64,000 bases of DNA from Pseudopithomyces maydicus (lineage: Eukaryota; Ascomycota; Dothideomycetes; Pleosporales; Didymosphaeriaceae), in the NCBI GenBank assembly GCA_026873275.1, contig JANTUC010000001.1, positions 558,001 to 622,000 on the forward strand. The letters run 5' to 3'. A program made the translations under genes and the position numbers. The notes beneath the pieces are model-generated. The model searched no databases. It saw nothing but the letters and a program-made list of their open reading frames with translations, and was not told the DNA's origin. Below, in pieces: positions 13,141 through 23,312 of this stretch (positions within the stretch are counted from its first letter, which is position 1; each line of letters begins with the position of its first letter).

Positions 13141-14364
13141 ATGGCTTCAGACAATACAGCTATCAACCATTTAGAGGATGAGGATGAGGATGAGGAGCTG
13201 AAGGAATATGAGGAGCCATTCTTCGACATGGTCGAGTTTGATAAAACTCACGACAACAAGCCAGTATTTACTCGGGAAATGTTACAGAGTATCCAAAATG
13301 TCAAATTGGACGCTTTGTCGAAAAGCAAACTCAAAGTCGATTCTGAGATTGTTTACACTCCCTCACCCAACGAAAGAGGATACGGTGAAGAATTTGTTGT
13401 TGGTCGGATACACGAAAGACCAAACTACGGCAACAAAAAGATCTCTGTAAGGTTTCTTTCTTGTATAGAGATGCATCCCGAGTTCCAGAAGTTTAAACCA
13501 GGCTCTGAACCGATTGAAACTCTACGGGAGTACAACTTAGTGCCGGGACAGTCTGACTACATCCCAGTTCCATTCGTTCTGAATTGGGATGACCGTGTTG
13601 CTGGGTCGAGTCACGAAAATGCCGCGCAAATGGCCCTGCGGCGGAGTCAGCTGCGCGATTTGATAAAGATCTGGGAGAGCAGCACTGTTAAAAAGTTGTT
13701 CCTTGATTGTTTTCGATCGTCAAATGCCCTGAGGTCGAGTAACGTGCGAATCAAGCGGATTATTTGTTTCGGTCTAGGGAGTCTCACATTTGACGGGTCG
13801 ACGGATCGTGAGCTCCAACATTTAGCAGCCATCGACCTGGCCCGACTGATGGATGCGCGTAATCGATTCCTGGATCCTGAGGCACCCCGGGTAGAAGTCT
13901 GGTTCCAAGATCCCCTATATGAGATCAAAGATCGGGTCCTTCTTCGTGAGCTACGCCCTGACATTCACTTCGTGGATGATCCTCTCGGTCTCTTAGGCAT
14001 CGATGATTGCACCTTTGTGATGGCAAACTTTCTTCCCATCGAATTTCCGCTGCTGCAGATCATTGCGGATATGTTCGAAGAAGGCCACGGACCTGCCGGA
14101 TTCTTGATAGATCATCTCCAACGCGAGGATGGAGATCCAGAGTCTAGTATGTATCGACTTCATGATCGACTGTCGCCTCGTGCGTCTCGCATGTTTGGAA
14201 ATTACAAAAGGTGTCAAGAAGAGAACACCCAAGGGTTCAGAGACCCAGATATCCAGGGTCAAAACCAGCAACTATTTAATCAGCAAGTGCCTGCGAGACG
14301 ACTTCTGTGGCTGGAATATATGAGCCTTTATATACGGCTTCCAAATGAGACTTCGGCAACTTAG
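13141..14364 (+). CDS. SRR1-like domain protein
   Basis: A single exon encodes 407 residues. The N-terminus is acidic (HLEDEDEDEELKEYEEPFFD). The central part, about residues 180-330, matches the SRR1-like fold: IKRIICFGLGSL, then RELQHLAAIDLARL, VEVWFQDPLYEIKDRVLL, FVDDPLGLLGIDDCTFVMAN and FPLLQIIADM. SRR1 was named in Arabidopsis for a role in red-light and clock signalling, and yeast Ber1 is the related protein; the biochemical activity of the domain is not established. Many ascomycetes carry several copies, often with short dinucleotide-binding-like glycine motifs. No transmembrane or signal segment is visible. The stop is followed by AT-rich sequence. The family call is good; the function is unknown. 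Confidence 0.8.
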   Translation: MASDNTAINHLEDEDEDEELKEYEEPFFDMVEFDKTHDNKPVFTREMLQSIQNVKLDALSKSKLKVDSEIVYTPSPNERGYGEEFVVGRIHERPNYGNKKISVRFLSCIEMHPEFQKFKPGSEPIETLREYNLVPGQSDYIPVPFVLNWDDRVAGSSHENAAQMALRRSQLRDLIKIWESSTVKKLFLDCFRSSNALRSSNVRIKRIICFGLGSLTFDGSTDRELQHLAAIDLARLMDARNRFLDPEAPRVEVWFQDPLYEIKDRVLLRELRPDIHFVDDPLGLLGIDDCTFVMANFLPIEFPLLQIIADMFEEGHGPAGFLIDHLQREDGDPESSMYRLHDRLSPRASRMFGNYKRCQEENTQGFRDPDIQGQNQQLFNQQVPARRLLWLEYMSLYIRLPNETSAT

Positions 14365-15599
14365 GTTATTCGTAAAATTCACCACAGAGAGACTTCCATC
14401 CATACATGTGCTTTGCTGCACAAGGTTTTAACGTATTTCCGCAGAATTGACACTTTCTCATAAACTACACTAATTCATCTGATCCATAGCCATCAAATCT
14501 CATGTTACAGCTGCCATCAAGATGATACATGATCAGTTATCGATCTTCAATGCTTTTAGTGTTATATGTGTAGTTCTTAGTGTCGCCATGTTTGCATGCG
14601 CAGAACTTTCCAGCTTGAGTTAGAATTTGACAGTATAATACCCATCTCTATTATTTGATACAATCCGACAGTTTTATGTGTAGCTCCAATTCTTTGGACA
14701 AAGATTAAAGATTCGCCTAGTGATGTTTGTGAAAAGCACATTCCAAATGGTGAGCAGAAAAGCACGGGGTGCTCAACGGTTACTGACATCTTGCAGATAG
14801 TCGTAACCAATTCGTCTGCCAACACGCATTGAATAACATATCCGGCATTTTCTTGCTGTTTACTATACTCCCTGTAATGCACCCTATTCCAAGATCACCA
14901 GGGCGCTAGAAACGCACCAGACACGGACGCACCAATATGCTCATTGAGACCTTTGACCAATAATCAAAGGGTTCACAGCCAGTGGACGGAAGGATTTTCC
15001 TCCATATTCAACGCATTCTCTTTCCCCTGCCCTGTGCGGTATATGAAAAACGTGCTAGGATGCCAAGTGTTGGGTCGTTATGCCGTACAAATCAAGCCTT
15101 AACTGATTAACCGAGAACAAGTGAGACGCAAAAAAATGTGAAAGTACCGAACAATACGTACACAATCATTAGAGCATGGATCAGAGTCAAGCTACTATGT
15201 ACCTGGCTCAATAGCAAATCATACACGTGAACACGCCACTTCGCACCGTCCTAGTGGTCACTGCGCAATGCATGTGAATAACGCGTCGTGACGTGATCAC
15301 AGTCCGATTGTCCCACCAGAGTGCCCCGGACCCAATGGTCACGCCCATTTAGGATGGATAGAGGTATCTACCTACTGGGTGGTACTGGGGCGAGTGTTAG
15401 CGGCTAGAGATTTAGGAGTGCAGATGAGGCGAGAACGCAAGGCCCACTTGGCACTTTTTGTGTACCCCACATATCATCATCACGCATCTGAACATGGGAG
15501 TACATCGATCAGAAATGCCATTCTATGGGTCATTATTTTGAATGTTTATATATAATATTAAAGTACAATTTTTATCATCAAATAACGAAACACAAGTTC
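14365..15599. other. Gene-poor spacer before tRNA
   Basis: I see no coding gene in this 1.2 kb. It contains only short random open frames, and the last 60 bp upstream of the tRNA are AT-rich. Confidence 0.5.
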
Positions 15600-15678
15600 G
15601 GCCATGTGGCCCAATGGCAAGGCGCTTGACTACGATTAGTAAATCAAGAGATTCCAGGTTCGACCCCTGGCATGGTCA
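15600..15678 (+). tRNA. tRNA-Arg (anticodon ACG) with 7-nt intron
   Basis: The cloverleaf is complete. The acceptor stem pairs 15600-15606 (GGCCATG) with 15671-15677 (CATGGTC, one G-T pair), with discriminator A at 15678. The anticodon stem CTTGA (15625-15629) pairs with TCAAG (15644-15648). The T arm is CCAGG-TTCGACC-CCTGG. The anticodon is ACG at 15632-15634. Seven extra bases (15636-15642) follow position 37, the normal place of a eukaryotic tRNA intron; removal leaves a seven-base loop. A T-rich run just downstream is a Pol III terminator. Confidence 0.92.
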
Positions 15679-16120
15679 TCTTTTTGTTGATTTTGCTGAC
15701 CGAACATGGCATTTACCCGAAGGGTCTTTTTTCTCTCTATCTTTGGAACTATTATCTATTATCATGTGAGCTACTCCTCGATGCTATCATTCAGTGGAAC
15801 CTATAAATTAGCAATCAATGATTGAAATCATCCATCGGTGACAACGTTGGAAATAGTTCGTCAGGGGCACGAAATGCAAATCAAATGAAGGAATAAGTCG
15901 GTTGTATAGAAGCTAGCTGGCCAACGCTATTTAGGAATTATCTCTGTGGTCATGAACAGATGCGGACAGGTAACAAAGTCGAGTTGCGGGTTGGGAATAT
16001 TCATCAATTGAAGAGAGAGAGAGACGATACCTCTCTCTATATATCTATCTGGAGTTACACAGATCGAGCGCGAACTTCATGCAAACAATGATGCAAATAT
16101 AGAAGAGCCAGAATTACACA
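15679..16120. other. Intergenic spacer
   Basis: The region between the tRNA and the 3' end of the deubiquitinase contains a GA/CT microsatellite-like stretch (about 16011-16045). No gene is visible. Confidence 0.5.
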
Positions 16121-18355
16121 CTACGTAGCGGTTACCATAGGTAGGCTTGGTCTACTGCCGCCCTCTTGACTCGCTGAATCACCTGCGGTGCGCATAAAAT
16201 GCAGGCTCGATGCAGCAGGCTTTACCTCGGTTGGGGGCGGCGAAAAAGTCATCTCTCCTGCTTCCTCGCCCGAAGCGATCTGGGCGGAAAGCGCGTTTGT
16301 GGAGGCAATTTCGGATGTCTCAGTGTCATCGAGAGAAGCTGTGGGTGGAGAATCTGGCGGGGGCGTAGGATACGCTTTGATGTCGTCGTTTTGGGTTTCG
16401 ATGGGTGGAGAATTGACAGCACTGTCGAGTGCATCGTCCAAGTCGCTGGCAGAGTTCAAAGTATTGTCTATAGTGTTGGGCTTGCTTATCGCGAGGCTTG
16501 GCGAAAGTAGAGTATCTTCGCCTATAGATAAGTCCGTTCGGTCGTCAAGCAAGTCGTTGTCATCTGGTAATGGAACCGTTGCTGCACCATCTTCCACAAG
16601 GACTCCAGTGGTACCAATGTCAGCCGGGGGCAGTGAGAGGTCACTTTTCGCTCCCGTAGCCGACTGCACTTTTTCCGCCTTGCCGTACAGGAATGCGCCA
16701 TCGCAATCTATGCGTTCGTAAAACAACATGAAGATGTTACCTTGATGAGCTTCTTGTTCCCGAATGGCATACACTGAATCATCGCTGAACCTCCACCACT
16801 GCTCGCCGGTAATGTCCGTTTCCTCCTTGTCTATTTCGTTCTGCGATGCAGGCGTGGTGGCGTGTGGGCGGTAACAAACGTAATGTCCATTCGCGTGACT
16901 ACCATAGTGAGTAACGGCAGCTCGCAATCGATACTGGTAGGGAGAATCGGTCACAGGCTCTGCTTGTGCATCGCCTAACATTGATTTGGTAGGATCCCGG
17001 GGCCACAGCCCGGCAGCCACATCGCTGCCAAGAACCCAACTGCCTAGATCCAAGACTCTCGGGTACGAAACGTTGGCTGAATTCTTGTACATGGCACCGG
17101 TCATCTCGTCGAATATACTCCTGTTGACGTGCAGGACCAGTGCTTTTGGCGGGCGGGCAACGACAGCTTGGCGTGATTTTGTACTTTGTGTCCAGTTCTT
17201 TTTCATGATGTTGAACTTTTTGACTAGCGTCTTATCGTCAAAGTCGTCATCTTCAAGAGCCCCTTCAACCTCCTTCAGCCTCTCTGCGTACATGGCACCA
17301 CGACCTGCCAAAGGCACGAGTGCGGCCTTGTTTTTTAGTAGAGTGCATTTGGCACACTCGACACCTTCGATCTGCTCTAGATGTGTATAATCGTCCAAGC
17401 ATTCGCGGATGTCGTATGTACTGTTTCGACCGAGCGACACGGTAACGCAGTTGAAGGGAATGAGTTGCAGGCCTTCCACATAGCCACACTTTATGCATCC
17501 TACCCGTTGGGCTAGAAGACCATCAAGGGGGTTCGAGAGCAGGCCCGTTTGGGTTTCGAGGCCCTCAACCTTGGTCTTGGTCATCGGCGGCCCGCCGCCA
17601 AGCGTTTCCTGTTCAATTGCCTCTCCGAAACTCTGAGCGGCCACTCTCGCAGCAGCAGCCCACGCATCGCTGGGTCTCCTCTTCTTCACTTCCTCCTGGA
17701 CTTCTTTGTCCAAGGCATCCAAAATCTTGGAATAATACTCTTGTGCGTCCTGTTGCTGAAACGTGCTCATGCTCTTCAGCTTCCCGCGGACCCAAAAGTT
17801 CTGGCCGTGGTTGGCCGGGTCGTTCAGCTTCGCGATCATGTCGTACAAGGCACCGTTCGTAGTCTCGGTATCCAGGCCACGATGGTCGGTGGTGGTTTTA
17901 AGGAGGTATTCGCGCAGGGAGGGGAGTGAAGCTAGGCCCTGGATGACGCTGTTTTGGTAGCACGAGTTGTCCCAGTTCCCCAGGCCTGGAGGCACGTCGC
18001 TCGACGCTTTCGACAAGGCTCCCGCTACGCCCCTCACACCCTTGTGGAGCAGGCTAGAGCTGTTCAGACCAAAGGTTCTACCCAAAATGCCGCTCCGCAT
18101 GGTTGCGTCGTCGCGTGTGGCGGAAGCGTCAGGCGGCGGGCCTTGACGCAGTGCTAATCCCTTTGCCGTTCCGAGTGCCATGTACAGCCAGCGCCACACG
18201 GGATAGCCCAGAAGCTCCAGCGCTTTGGAGGCGGCGTAGAGACCCGCCAGGATGAGTAGCAGCGCCGAGCCGGAGGCGGAGGGGCTTGATTGGGCATCCA
18301 GCCTTCGGTGGTTGAACGCGCGGAATGCCGTGTCGTCGTCAACGAGGTCTCCCAT
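16121..18355 (-). CDS. Ubiquitin carboxyl-terminal hydrolase, Ubp1/Ubp16-like, N-terminally membrane anchored
   Basis: A single exon encodes 744 residues from the ATG at 18355. A hydrophobic helix at about residues 31-50 (SALLLILAGLYAASKALELL) suggests a membrane anchor, as in yeast Ubp1 (ER) and Ubp16 (mitochondrial outer membrane). The peptidase C19 core begins PPGLGNWDNSCYQNS, with catalytic Cys at about 132. It has a zinc-finger-like C-x2-C pair (VGCIKCGYVEG and ECAKC) and ends with HYGSHANGHYVCYR carrying the catalytic His, then WWRFSDDSV. The C-terminal 170 residues are Ser/Asp/Pro-rich and look disordered. The same frame stays open 25 codons upstream, but that stretch is the translation of an 8-bp tandem repeat, so the internal ATG is preferred. 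By family the enzyme removes ubiquitin from substrates. Confidence 0.92.
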   Translation of the reverse strand: MGDLVDDDTAFRAFNHRRLDAQSSPSASGSALLLILAGLYAASKALELLGYPVWRWLYMALGTAKGLALRQGPPPDASATRDDATMRSGILGRTFGLNSSSLLHKGVRGVAGALSKASSDVPPGLGNWDNSCYQNSVIQGLASLPSLREYLLKTTTDHRGLDTETTNGALYDMIAKLNDPANHGQNFWVRGKLKSMSTFQQQDAQEYYSKILDALDKEVQEEVKKRRPSDAWAAAARVAAQSFGEAIEQETLGGGPPMTKTKVEGLETQTGLLSNPLDGLLAQRVGCIKCGYVEGLQLIPFNCVTVSLGRNSTYDIRECLDDYTHLEQIEGVECAKCTLLKNKAALVPLAGRGAMYAERLKEVEGALEDDDFDDKTLVKKFNIMKKNWTQSTKSRQAVVARPPKALVLHVNRSIFDEMTGAMYKNSANVSYPRVLDLGSWVLGSDVAAGLWPRDPTKSMLGDAQAEPVTDSPYQYRLRAAVTHYGSHANGHYVCYRPHATTPASQNEIDKEETDITGEQWWRFSDDSVYAIREQEAHQGNIFMLFYERIDCDGAFLYGKAEKVQSATGAKSDLSLPPADIGTTGVLVEDGAATVPLPDDNDLLDDRTDLSIGEDTLLSPSLAISKPNTIDNTLNSASDLDDALDSAVNSPPIETQNDDIKAYPTPPPDSPPTASLDDTETSEIASTNALSAQIASGEEAGEMTFSPPPTEVKPAASSLHFMRTAGDSASQEGGSRPSLPMVTAT

Positions 18356-18895
18356 GGCGAGGCGGCCGCTACGAGCTCGCTGTGCCGCTGTGCCGCTGTG
18401 CCGCTGTGCCGCTGGTGACGGGGTTCCCACGGGGGTTGGAAGGAGTGGTGGAGTGGAGAGGTGTGGTGGAGGTGGGGATGGTGCAACTGGGCGTCTTCAA
18501 CGCTTGGGACGGCGCGCAAACGCGGAATGGAGCAAACACGATGCGTTGGGCCTTTTCTGCGACATGGATAAGCGGCAAGCAAGGCCTGGCGGACGTGCGG
18601 AGAGGGTGGCGGTGCTGGAGCGGTGGTGTTTTTGGAGCACAGTTGGTTGCATGCATTGCTTAGAAAGGGCCGTCCTAGAGGCGGCGGGAGTGGGCGTGCG
18701 CTCGCCGCAATCCATGGGCCCGTGCCCTGCCATCTGCATGCTTTCTCTCCAGGGCTGATCTGCGCTTGGGTTCATCACCATGCAAAACTCATCATCCGAG
18801 CTACGATACACATCATCATATCTGCGTCTAACACGTTCTAATACTCCATCTATGCTTGTAGATACCTCTCTGTAGCTCCAAGGCCAACCTCACCA
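18356..18895. promoter_or_regulatory. Deubiquitinase promoter and carboxypeptidase 3' flank
   Basis: This spacer contains the 8-bp tandem repeat at 18379-18413 directly upstream of the deubiquitinase start, and the probable 3' UTR of the carboxypeptidase. No additional gene is supported. Confidence 0.45.
18379..18413. repeat. 8-bp tandem repeat (GCTGTGCC)n
   Basis: About four copies of an 8-bp unit lie 25 bp upstream of the deubiquitinase start codon. The unit length is not a multiple of three, which argues against a conserved coding role. Confidence 0.8.
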
Positions 18896-20931
18896 TCACG
18901 CCTTGTAGATTGGGCTGCTACCCGTGTAGTTGCCATGCTGCGTAGTGAAGCTGGCCGTGTTGCTGAAATCATCAATCCTTCCGAGCAAGATCTCCAACAT
19001 GCGGTAAGCGACACCCGGTGTGTAGCCGGGTAGTTCGTGCCCCGCAAGATGGGCAGTGTAGAATGTCAAACCACGCTCCGTCGACCACACACCCTGGATG
19101 CCTGACCCTGCGAGAGCCCCGCCGTTGTATTCCGGGTGGTACGGTGCGTACAACGGCGTGCTGGGGTACTTGTCTAGGCCTCGGGCGCCGTTCCATGTCA
19201 TGTTCTGAATCGCGAGAAGCGTTCCGTTCGTGGAGAGAAGGAAGTCGAGATCACCCGAGCCGATCAACGTGTTGTTCGTGAACTCAATGACCCGCGCAAG
19301 CGTTCCATCGATGGCGGGACCGGGGGATGTATCAGAGCCTCGGCTGGTGCCATTGCCAAAAACGTTCACGTCGGTGCACTGTTGCCAGTTTGTGCCGACA
19401 ACGGCGTGAAGTGCTTCTTGCACATCGGTGCGGTTGAAGTACACCTCAGCCCCGGGCGGCTGGTAGTCGCCAGTGTTGACTATGCCGAGCTGGCCAAAGG
19501 GATGGGGACATGTCTCGGTGATGTCTGCAACTCAACGTCAGCGCTATGCAACGTCTCGCTGCCCGGGAAATCGGTGGTTCTCACGATAAATGTTGAAGCA
19601 TGGGTTGACTTCGAGTATTGCACTGTACAGGTTGTCGAACTGGTCGCAGTTGTAGTTGTTTGCAAAAGAGGGCGCGGGAAGGACGGGGAAGGCTTCCTGA
19701 GGTGGGGGAAACTGGAAGTACGTGTCCAGATACGAAGAGTAATTGCACGAAGCCTGCTTTTCGCGGACCTCGTTGAGAAAAGTTTCGTTGAGGTCGATCA
19801 AATTTTGCCAATACTCGACATAAGGCAGGCCAACCACTGCAGCATGTCAGCTTAGCGGCTTAGCAGCAACTCGCGACCAGATAGCCAAACCTTGTTGCTG
19901 GTTTGTCTCGTCGCCAATGATTGGATCGTTGATCGAGATACCCTTCAAATTGAAGTACGTGGTGTCGCTACAGGTTGCAATACAAAGTCAGTCGAGACGA
20001 ATCGTAGTTGGGCTGGGGATTTCGCACTTGGCGCCAATGAAGCTGTCGGCAATGTAAGGTACGTAAAATCCTGCGTAAGACTCTCCGGTAACATATACGT
20101 CCCAGCTTTCCATTTGAAAGGTGGACATGAAGTTTTTCCAGAACCCACGGAATTCTGCCGCCAACTCAATCTCGTTCGTGATGTTTGGGGTTCCTTGGGA
20201 GTATCCTACCCCAACAGGTTGCTCGACCCAGATCATGTTGGTCAAATTTGTCCACGAATATGGATTGGCAACGGGTGACAGGGTACCCGCTTCCCAGGTG
20301 AAGGGGCCATTTTCGGTCAGCAGACCCTGTAACCTGGTTAGCTTTGCGCAGACATGACAGCCACGGGGAAGGGGAGCGACGCGTACACTCAACGATGAGC
20401 AACCGGGACCTATGACCTTGTCAGAACGGCGGCGCAGAGGCAAGCAGATGTCACCATCTGTAATGGAAACTCACCTCCATTGAGCCATATGACAACCTCT
20501 TTCGGGGTCTCTACCTGGGTGGATGGGAAAAACCTGTCCTGGTGTCAGGGCTGATTGAGCACAGTCAGACCAAAAGCGTACCAGAAGAAAAGCTGGCGGG
20601 GCTCATCCGGATCATCTGAAATGGGTAGCAATCCGGCATAGGACTCGCCGATATCGAAGGGAACTTCTGGAATTCCTGTTCCGTTGACGGCGAATTCTGT
20701 GAGATTGTCAGACGGGTAGGATTCAAAGCCAAATGGCCTTTACACACGCTTCGTTTTTTCGGTCAAAAAAGTCGAGGCTCGCTTTTCTATCACGGGATGT
20801 TGGAACGGCTGGTTGGCTACGCGTTTCTCAATTGTCGGCTTGCGTTTGTGAAAAACATTGTGCTTGAGGGGCGAGCTTCCAGCCCAAGTTGCAGAGGCGC
20901 AAAATAACAGGCTGACGATGGAGAGCTTCAT
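18896..20931 (-). CDS. Secreted serine carboxypeptidase (peptidase family S10), eight exons
   Basis: Exons are 20748-20931, 20582-20696, 20475-20533, 20387-20409 (23 nt), 20028-20326, 19891-19967, 19585-19836 and 18896-19524. They sum to 545 residues with consistent phases. A signal peptide (MKLSIVSLLFCASATWAG) is followed by a basic pro-segment. Family blocks appear in order: GIPEVPFDIGESYAGLLPIS, FFWFFPST, GGPGCSSLSG (oxyanion region, split over the 23-nt exon), GESYAG with nucleophile Ser about 210, GSGDLDFLL with Asp about 430, and AGHELPGY with His about 499. It acts as an acid carboxypeptidase, extracellular or vacuolar, with many Asn-glycosylation motifs. Length and triad are normal. 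The N-terminal ATG is the only one giving a signal peptide. Confidence 0.93.
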
Positions 20932-21883
20932 GGCGGTGAGTGACGAGCAAGAGCAAGCAGCAGCGTCTGGGCCAGGCAAAAGATCAATGGTAGGGCAAGC
21001 GGTTTATCAACGAATTTCCAGCATGACGACATGGTCAGCCTGCCTTTGGTTCCTTGCCAGAAGGGGTAGGTGATATCTATGGTTGAATTGCGCGAGATGC
21101 AGAAACTGGGTCCGCTAGGGAAGCGTCCGGCTAGGGCATGTGCATGCAATGTGCTGCTCACAGCAAGCACCTGGCGAGGGCATAGGTCAGCTAGTGAATA
21201 GGATGCGACGGCCAGCAAGGTTTGATGGATGCATTGTGGACGATGATGGCTGGCGCGGGAATAAGGGCGAGCAAGTGGCGAGCGGAGATGGCAAATGGGG
21301 CGGAGAGGTGGAGCAGTATACCAAGCACATACACAAGCCTCGATCGCAGAGCTTGTCGAGTCTTGGCATAGCCCAGTGGGGCTCGCCGGACGGATAGGGA
21401 AGGTGCAACGGGTTAGCACAGAGCCATGGGCTATGCTGGAGATTAGCGGTAGGTACATAGGTAGACTAGGTAGGTAGGTACCTACGGGTAGTCCACTGCT
21501 GTGGAGAGTCTCTTGTTGTGGAGAGTCTTCCTGCGCATCATGGCGACATCAGCCCTCGTATCGCCCACCAGCAAATCCGACAACACGACACCCCGCTAAC
21601 CACACACGGCTGACCGGCTCGTCGTCAACACCAGCCCCCGCTCCTGATTCCCGTCCATGCCGTCCAACGCATCCTACCCGACCAATCCAACCAACCCCCG
21701 TCTTCGCCAAGTCCCGTCAGCCCAGACATGGTGGAGCTGCGCCCCGGTTCACGCGGCCACACAGCCACAGCGCCGACTGACCCATCGCCCTCCCCACTGT
21801 TATAACCAGCCACCATCGCTTCGTGCTGGAGTGCAGCAGGTAAACCATCCAACTCGACCTACCGTACTTTTGCTGCAATCGCC
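20932..21883. promoter_or_regulatory. Divergent intergenic region with TAGGTA-type repeat
   Basis: This spacer lies between the carboxypeptidase and the small membrane protein. At 21449-21491 there is a cluster of GGTAGGTACATAGGTAGAC and TAGGTAGGTAGGTACCTAC. Apparent open frames on both strands are low-complexity and unspliced. No gene is supported. Confidence 0.5.
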
Positions 21884-22385
21884 ATGTCTGATTCCTTCAA
21901 GGCCATCGAGAGGCCAGCCTCTGGCATCGCCCTGCAAGAACCCGCCCCGCCCTATGACGACGTTGTGCATCTATTCGGTCCTCCGGACGGGGCGTCACAC
22001 TCTTCATCCTCGGGCGTAAGTCTTAGACTATCATCGTGTACGAATCATTCTTTTTCTTACCGTTCAGTACACATCCATCCCCCAAGCCGACATTGAACAC
22101 GACGCTCCAGTCCGTACCCACCACACCCACAACCATCCGTCACCACCACTCGAGCAACCCCAAGAGTCCCTCGCCCAGACCATAGCCGGCGTATTCCGTC
22201 CCAAGCCCCACGTGCATTGCGAAGACTGTGACCGCCAAGCCGAGCGACGAGAGCGCTTGGCAAACAGCCGCCATTGCTGCGCCATGGTGGCCTGGGTCTT
22301 CATCATGCTGTTTTTTTGCGGCATGGTTTTGGGCATTGTCATCGCGAACGCGGCCGCACGAAGGGCCCGGGCGCACCATGACTAG
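21884..22385 (+). CDS. Small single-pass membrane protein, function unknown
   Basis: Two exons, 21884-22015 and 22068-22385, give 149 residues; the intron is GTAAGT...TTCAG and phase 0. The N-terminal 95 residues are hydrophilic, rich in His, Pro and Gln. A Cys/His cluster (HVHCEDCDRQAERRERLANS followed by RHCC) sits just before one strongly hydrophobic helix (AMVAWVFIMLFFCGMVLGIV), and the protein ends in a short basic tail. This could be a tail-anchored protein with a juxtamembrane metal-binding or palmitoylated cysteine patch, loosely recalling LITAF-like domains, but I do not recognise a family. The spliced frame is clean and the stop TAG is well placed. Convergent with the LPMO-like gene, whose stop is only 250 bp away. 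Confidence 0.65.
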
Positions 22386-22635
22386 GTCGGATAGTGAATC
22401 GTCTTCCACCTTCTCCATACATAGTCATACCCCAGCTGCTGTGAATGGTAATCATCACCTACTGATCACATATGAAACGCACACCCTCCCTCTGCTTGAA
22501 AACGAGATGGAACGAACTATCATGGTCATTGTTTCGCCACCTTCCTACATGTGACATGCACGCCACATCCATGTCTTTCGCAATATGATTTTCCTTCGCT
22601 TTATCCCCTCGACTATCTGGAATACTCTCAACTCA

Positions 22636-23312
22636 TCACGCCTTGAAAGAGCGCTGTCGGTGGCTCTCCGAAGCCGCAGCTATTTTGAAATCAACGCAGG
22701 ATTCATACGTCTGCTTTGCTGCCAATCCAAGCCACCACCATTGGAGAACCTAGTTCGCATCCATCAGCTGTCGTAACCAATTCCAAGAGACCGTTCGCAA
22801 CTTACACAGTCCCCGGCATTTGCACACGTTTCCTCCAACCCGCCAGGTATCTGGACATTAAATTCTCGCTGGTCGAGTGGGACATCCTGTTCACTCTTCC
22901 CCGGCGCATACCCCTTGGTCCATAGCTTCAGAGGTTCGCCCACCTGCAAATTCCGCTTGGTGCTTACAACGCTCACGTTTGCAATCCCCTCGTGCGGGAT
23001 GCGCAACCAAATTTTGACGGGTACCACATCCCCCGCTTTCCAGGTTTGCACATTAGCCGTGTTGTCCGAGTACTGGAGCCCCTTGCAGAGGTAAAGATTG
23101 CAGGCTGCGCTGTCGAATTTACTGTCACTGTCAACGAGCTTGGTGAGTTGCTCAACATACGACGTGTTGTCGGATTTGATGGCCTTGGTAATGGATCCAC
23201 CGCAGGCCGTCGTTATAGCAGGACCAATAGCACGGGGCGCAGGCGAAGTGATGATACCGTGGGACAGCACCCCGGAAGCCAATATGAGAACAGGGGCGAC
23301 GGCAGACAGCAT
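22636..23312 (-). CDS. Secreted LPMO_10 (chitin-binding type 4)-like protein
   Basis: Two exons, 22806-23312 and 22636-22749, give 206 residues; the intron is GTAAGT...ACTAG. A signal peptide ends so that His18 becomes the first residue (HGIITSPAPRAIGP), as in copper-dependent lytic polysaccharide monooxygenases. A second histidine lies at about 107 (RIPHEG) and a late aromatic block VLQWWWLGLAAKQTYESCVDF supplies Tyr and Cys. Cysteines at about 37, 71, 76 and near the C-terminus could form disulfides. In fungi such proteins are called chitin-binding type-4 domain proteins; some LPMO-like relatives handle copper rather than oxidise polysaccharide, so substrate and activity are open. No carbohydrate-binding module or GPI signal is evident. 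The second exon is needed to restore the conserved C-terminus. Confidence 0.8.

Noticed and set aside
20932..21480. Open frame of 176 codons opposite the carboxypeptidase promoter
   Set aside because: It overlaps the real signal-peptide exon in another frame and has no domain.
21449..21491. Telomere-like sequence
   Set aside because: TAGGTAGG words differ from the fungal telomere unit TTAGGG, the run is short and it is interior to gene-rich DNA.
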